A stretch of DNA of 64,000 nucleotides from Symsagittifera roscoffensis (lineage: Eukaryota; Xenacoelomorpha; Acoela; Convolutidae), in the NCBI RefSeq assembly GCF_963678635.1, contig NC_087067.1, forward strand, positions 7,859,716 to 7,923,715. The letters are read 5' to 3'. A program made the position numbers and the translations under genes. The notes below the pieces were generated by a model. The model was given only the letters and a program-made list of their open reading frames with translations, ran no database searches and had not been told where the DNA came from. Below are positions 60,441-64,000 of the stretch, piece by piece; the first letter of the stretch is position 1, and each line of letters starts with the position of its first letter.

Positions 60441-60860
60441 CTAGCATATGCTCAGATAGTATTTTTTATGTAAGTAAACCTCTTTGTCAGTCTCTGAAAA
60501 TATCACATGTACAAGTGCGTACAACTCTCTCGGATGTAGCTTTCCCCTATTAGGATCATATACTGGTAACGAGAGAGAGGTCACTCCTCTCTCAACCAAA
60601 AAATCCCTAAGTCGGGTCAAGGCCAATACCAAGCTCTTTGGATCTACGTGTTGTCTATCAGTGGCCTTGGTAACCAGGAAACACAAATATTTCCCTGGTA
60701 TCTGTGATGCAACAGGGGGCAGCGCTATCATCCCTCCCACACCAGGCCTCTGTTTCCATAAAAACTCGATATTTTTTTACTCTCTTTTGAAGTCAGCCGC
60801 TAGTGCTGTTTTGAAGCTTACGTCCGCGGTTATCGCTATGGCGCACGTGCGTTCCGTCAT
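60441..60860 (-). pseudogene. Macro-domain-like (ADP-ribose-binding type) ORF with TAA
   Basis: From the ATG at 60860 the frame reads TERTCAIAITADVSFKTALA and ADFKRE, stops at TAA 60777-60779, and continues in the same frame as KNIEFLWKQRPGVGGMIAL, YLCFLVTKATDRQH, LVLALTRLRDFLVERGVTSL, SLPVYDPNRGKL and VIFSETDKEVYLH. The order (N-terminal 'Gly-Ala' type strand, LVTK block, paired helix ending in GVTSLSLP, then ETD plus final strand) follows the macro-domain proteins found downstream of integrase in some invertebrate Ty3/gypsy elements. Family assignment is by pattern only, and ligand residues are partly atypical. One point mutation inactivates it. Confidence 0.6.
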
Positions 60861-61359
60861 TATGAAATCGCTGTCCGTTATGACGATATTGTTCGAATAA
60901 TGGTTCGGTAGATCAAAATACGATTCAAAGATTCATCCAAAAGGTGGTTTCTTAGCATTCTCGCAGTCCTACCCCCACTCCCCGGACAAAAATATCCATC
61001 GACGTCCCCGTCAATTGCAAAAAGTCTAGGAGATCGAGGTTGGATTGTGGAACACGTAGAGGACCATCTGGGGCGACCCAGTTGGACTCGGTATTGTCAT
61101 GACTGATGTATTTGATGCCGTCTTTATCGACGTCCTGAATCGTCAGGATCGTCTCTTTTGGATCTGTCGGCAGATCATGGAGCCATTCGAGTACGCGCAA
61201 GTTCGTTAGTCTGTTAGTCTGGTTCGAACTCCATTTCCGGTTCTGATCGATCGTCGATCCAATCTCGATCCATATCATTCACCAAGTCGATTTCTTCTAG
61301 CATCGCCACTTCGTCCAGTCCCACTAGCGAGTCCATGACATCACTTACAACTATCCTGT
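60861..61359 (-). pseudogene. Decayed tail of pol / spacer
   Basis: Fragments of an acidic coding-like sequence continue from the integrase in shifting frames (for example DEVAMLEEIDLVNDMDRDW at about 61330-61260). A further open stretch, 61278-60952 (LEWLHDLPTDPKETILTIQD), is in the same frame as the integrase C-terminus. No domain was recognised. It is probably the eroded C-terminal tail of the Pol protein. Confidence 0.4.
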
Positions 61360-62020
61360 CTACAACGAAATCCTCGCCGTACGGATTGTATTTCTTCTCG
61401 TTTTTTCCTCTCTTGCTCCGGCGTGTTTCATAGTGAGAGGAAAGTCAGGTTGTATTGCTTTGTCAATTTCGATTTTTTCCGGGCAGTCCCAGTCTTCCTT
61501 GGCATAAGGTAGAGTTTCATCGTCCACCTCTACTCGCTCGGTCAACTCGAGGTCCAGTGGTAGGTCGCAATCGTCCACCATCTCATTCCCGTCGTTTTTG
61601 TCGCGAGTGCCCCTTTCATTCACTTCACAAGCAGGATCCACTATCAAATAGTCTCGTTCTTGCATGTCCGCTGGGATGCACCAGTCCTCTGACGAGGCAT
61701 TGTGCGGTTTGATATTTTCGTAATGAGCTGCTCTTCCAGTGCTCAATCGATAAAAACGACCCCCTTGGTGCACCTCTGTTATCTGAAATGGACCACGCCG
61801 TTTCTTTAATAATTTCTTGGTTCCTTTTGGTGGAACCACGTCCTGGAACACCCAGACGTAGTCGCCAACTGAGTAGGCTTTTGCATCAGCTGTCCTTTTA
61901 TCAAACCTCTTCTTTTGTCTAATTTGCGCCTGTTGCGAGTTCCTCCTGCATAAGTCATTGAGGTCCTGTTGTCTTCTAATAACATCCCGCACGTACGTTT
62001 GCGGTGCTGCCTCTTCCCCT
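61360..62020 (-). pseudogene. pol: Ty3/gypsy integrase C-terminal region
   Basis: Begins after a frameshift at the G4 run near 62017-62021 (YPEYEG | GEEAAPQTYVRDVIRR). It contains the helical DLNDLCRRNSQQAQIRQKKR, the strand VGDYVWVFQ, the GPF-type motif KKRRGPFQITEVHQGGRFYR and RAAHYENIKPH, the SH3-like DNA-binding part of Ty3/gypsy (GPY/F clade) integrases. An acidic C-terminal extension follows. No chromodomain was seen. Confidence 0.85.
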
Positions 62021-63071
62021 CATATTCAGGGTAGAAAAACGTCAACGGGAGCGCTTTTTCATGACCCGTTAACATCATGTGCGGACTTATTCCCGTGGTG
62101 GAATGCTCCGTGCTGTTGTAAGCACCCATCACTTGCGGCAAGTGCTTGTCCCAGTCATTCATGTAACGCGAGCAGTAGACTCTCAGCATGGATACCAGTG
62201 TGCGATTTTGCCTCTCGACTAGGCAATTCGTTTGCGGGTGATAAGTGGTCGAGTGGGCCTGCGCTACCTGCGACCTTTTCATTAACTCCTTCGTGAGATC
62301 ACCCACGAATTCTTTGCCATTGTCCGATTGGAATGTGATGGGGCAGCCATGCCTCCTTATCCACACATTTATCAAATGATCGCATGTTTCTTCCGCCGAT
62401 GCTGTCATGCAGGGTGCTGCCTCCGCATACTTCGTAAAATGGTCGATCATTACCAGCACCTGATTATAGCCCGTTGCTGTCATGCAGATTTTCTGATGAT
62501 CAATTTGCACCACTTCGTTGAAACCTGACGACTCTATTGACTGTAGGGGGAACCTTAGTTTCCTGGGATCCTTCGCCTGCTGACATCACAGGCATGCGGC
62601 GATCCACTTCTCACAAGCCTTCTTCAATCCCGGCCATTCGAATCGTTTCTGTATCCTGTTATACACTTTGTCCACGCCTTGATGGCCCATCTGATCATGT
62701 GAGCGAAAGAGCAATTCGATCTGGTACAACTGTGGTAAAACTATTGAATTGTATTTATAGAGGACCTTGTCCTCCTCTTTTCGTTTGCAGGCTACGATTC
62801 CGTCCTTGTTCAGGTACAACAAGTCGTTTCGCTTCAGGTAGAATTGCTTCAAGATCTTGTAGCTGTCTTTTTCCAATTCTCCCTTGTCAGGTGGTCCATT
62901 CTCGATCCATCTCTTCAGACTGCTCGTCATTCTATCATTTCGTTGAGCCCTTAGGAGATCCGACAGCCTGTACCTGGCTTTCAAATACGGGTTTACCATG
63001 TTCATTTGCCCACTCATTATCTCCGGAGCATGGGTATCGTCCATCAACTTGACGCACCATATCTTCATCAA
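61990..63071 (-). pseudogene. pol: Ty3/gypsy integrase zinc finger and catalytic core, with internal TGA
   Basis: The HHCC finger reads H..H in LLFRSHDQMGHQGVDKVYNR and C-L-stop-C in WIAACL-TGA-CQQ, the TGA (62586-62588) falling between the two zinc-ligand cysteines. The same frame continues into the DDE core: VVQIDHQKICMTATGYNQVL (first Asp), FQSDNGKEF (second Asp) and NCLVERQNRTL (Glu). It integrates element cDNA as part of Pol. A former Ser/Cys codon mutated to TGA is the simplest reading. It is inactive as it stands. Confidence 0.92.
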
Positions 63072-64000
63072 AGGCGTTGTTCCTGCACAGATGGCTCCAG
63101 ATTGGTACGAACGACCGTCACCTGTGGCAGTAATCTGGTAGGGCGTTTCAAAACTGCTATCAGCTCGAGCTCATCAGCAGCATTATCCACCACGGTGCCC
63201 TCCTCGTCGGAGGTGTACATGTCTCTGTCCGGATCCTGATGCATTTCCCTGTCCAGCCCCCGCTGTTTCCAGTCCACCAACAAGGAATGAATCGCAATCT
63301 CCAATACATCAGAATTGGAAGTAGTCTCAGATGTGTTGTCCCAGGACTGCGGCCTCGAGTCATCACTTGAGCCGAATGACTCCACACCATCACGTTCCAA
63401 TCTGTCTGTGATGTTTCTCGACTTCCCGTACAAAACTCTTTCCCTTGGTTGCTTTGAATCCGACTCCCCGGATAACATTCTATCCCTAGGAGGTCTCTCG
63501 GTGACAGTCAACCGCTGCATGGTCTCCATCCACTCACGATCATGCCTATCCACTTCCCTGTCCAACAAGTCACGGAGCTTTCCCATGACGTCCGGCGCCA
63601 CGTTCACCGTCCTGTTCAATAGAGCCATGCTGTTTATACCTAGTCTGGTAAGTTCCTGCTGTACCAAGTTGGATCGGACTGGCAGATCCAACGGAACGGG
63701 CTCGCCTCTGGCTAAAAGCTTTATCTCCGCGGCAGTCTCTACGGGAAGGTCAGGGTGTCCGGGTATAGGATGCCCTGACTTGTCAACCACCTAGTAAGTG
63801 GCAGTTTGTCGTAGGTTTCTTTGTCAAGAAAGGAAAACCCGTCTTTGATTTCTGATTGGTTAGCCTGTTTCTCCTCGAGGTGCTCACAAAATTCTGTCTT
63901 TTTACTGAGGCTATCTGCGTTCTGGTGCTTGTCACGGGTACGGTGCTCTATGATCATCTGGTATCCATCCAGGCGCACGATCCAACGACCAATATAACTT
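63068..64000 (-). pseudogene. pol: Ty3/gypsy RNase H end and RNase H-integrase spacer, partial
   Basis: From the right edge the frame reads YIGRWIVRLDGYQMIIEHRT then HQNADSLSKK, the conserved C-terminus of RNase H in Ty3/gypsy Pol. After a shift near 63790-63740 a 240-codon acidic Ser/Arg/Asp-rich spacer follows (DRMLSGESDSKQPRERVLYG, DSRPQSWDNTSETTSN), and a second shift near 63075 enters the integrase frame. Protease, reverse transcriptase and any Gag lie beyond the window. Confidence 0.85.

Larger units (their letters stand above)
48650..64000 (-). mobile_element. Giant, decayed Ty3/gypsy-type LTR retrotransposon (partial)
   Basis: Contiguous minus-strand order: RNase H - integrase - macro-like ORF - spacer - about 2,940-codon frame with SGNH hydrolase - polypurine tract - LTR-like tail. 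At least 15 kb lies in the window and the 5' half is missing. The coding parts share higher GC and similar decay: single stops at 62586, 60777, 57186, 55664, 54312 and 53709, plus about eight frameshifts. An alternative is two adjacent elements, with the giant frame belonging to a second insertion, but no second pol or intervening LTR is visible. Confidence 0.7.

Noticed and set aside
62586-62588. UGA as recoded selenocysteine or Cys in the integrase zinc finger
   Set aside because: The element has many other stops and frameshifts, so simple decay explains it; no recoding structure was evident.
1-64000. Bacterial contamination as source of the G+C-rich end
   Set aside because: The coding content is a Ty3/gypsy retroelement and flows into AT-rich animal-type DNA with a LINE relic and host genes.

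Overview
This is eukaryotic DNA from an invertebrate animal. It is AT-rich, with many introns and kilobase-long introns and intergenic stretches full of dispersed repeats. Animal-specific genes (a Fos-type bZIP factor, a pentameric ligand-gated channel) and canonical GT-AG introns support this. The species cannot be fixed from the sequence. All five recognisable host genes lie on the minus strand. Four of them have a good 3' splice site only 8-33 nt before the ATG. That would fit a spliced-leader trans-splicing animal (a tunicate, for example), but ordinary 5'-UTR introns are also possible.

Region by region: 1-10.7 kb holds five in-phase exons of an unusual Cys-loop-less pentameric ligand-gated channel with a long N-terminal extension, cut by the left window edge. 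A 200-base assembly gap at 12.07-12.27 kb is followed by a short plus-strand 3' coding end. 12.8-23.2 kb is gene-poor and repeat-rich, with a 177-179 bp satellite and copies of a 0.65-kb repeat containing a tRNA-Leu-like module. 23.2-24.0 kb is elongin C (2 exons), 28.5-33.9 kb is UMP-CMP kinase (4 exons, one GC-AG intron), 34.7-42.7 kb is the TFIIF beta subunit (5 exons), and 45.5-46.9 kb is the Fos-like factor (2 exons). Elongin C, TFIIF beta and Fos act in transcription and ubiquitin-ligase pathways, and the kinase makes pyrimidine nucleotides. They need not be functionally linked. Introns and gaps carry foldback elements, MITE-like elements, hairpin-ended repeats with about 168-bp monomers, and a large inverted repeat.

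From about 47.5 kb the window is transposon-derived. A decayed CR1/Jockey-type LINE 3' end (47.5-48.3 kb, itself hit by a 177-bp MITE) is followed by a very large Ty3/gypsy-type element on the minus strand that runs off the right edge. Reading down the minus strand it holds the end of RNase H, the integrase (HHCC finger, DDE core, GPF C-terminal motif), a macro-domain-like ORF, a hairpin-bearing spacer, one decayed reading frame of about 2,940 codons that includes an intact SGNH/GDSL hydrolase motif set, a polypurine tract, and a long AT-rich LTR-like tail. The tail contains three symmetric 69-bp palindromic modules. The element is broken by at least five stops and about eight frameshifts. This giant accessory reading frame and the 69-bp modules are the most novel-looking content.
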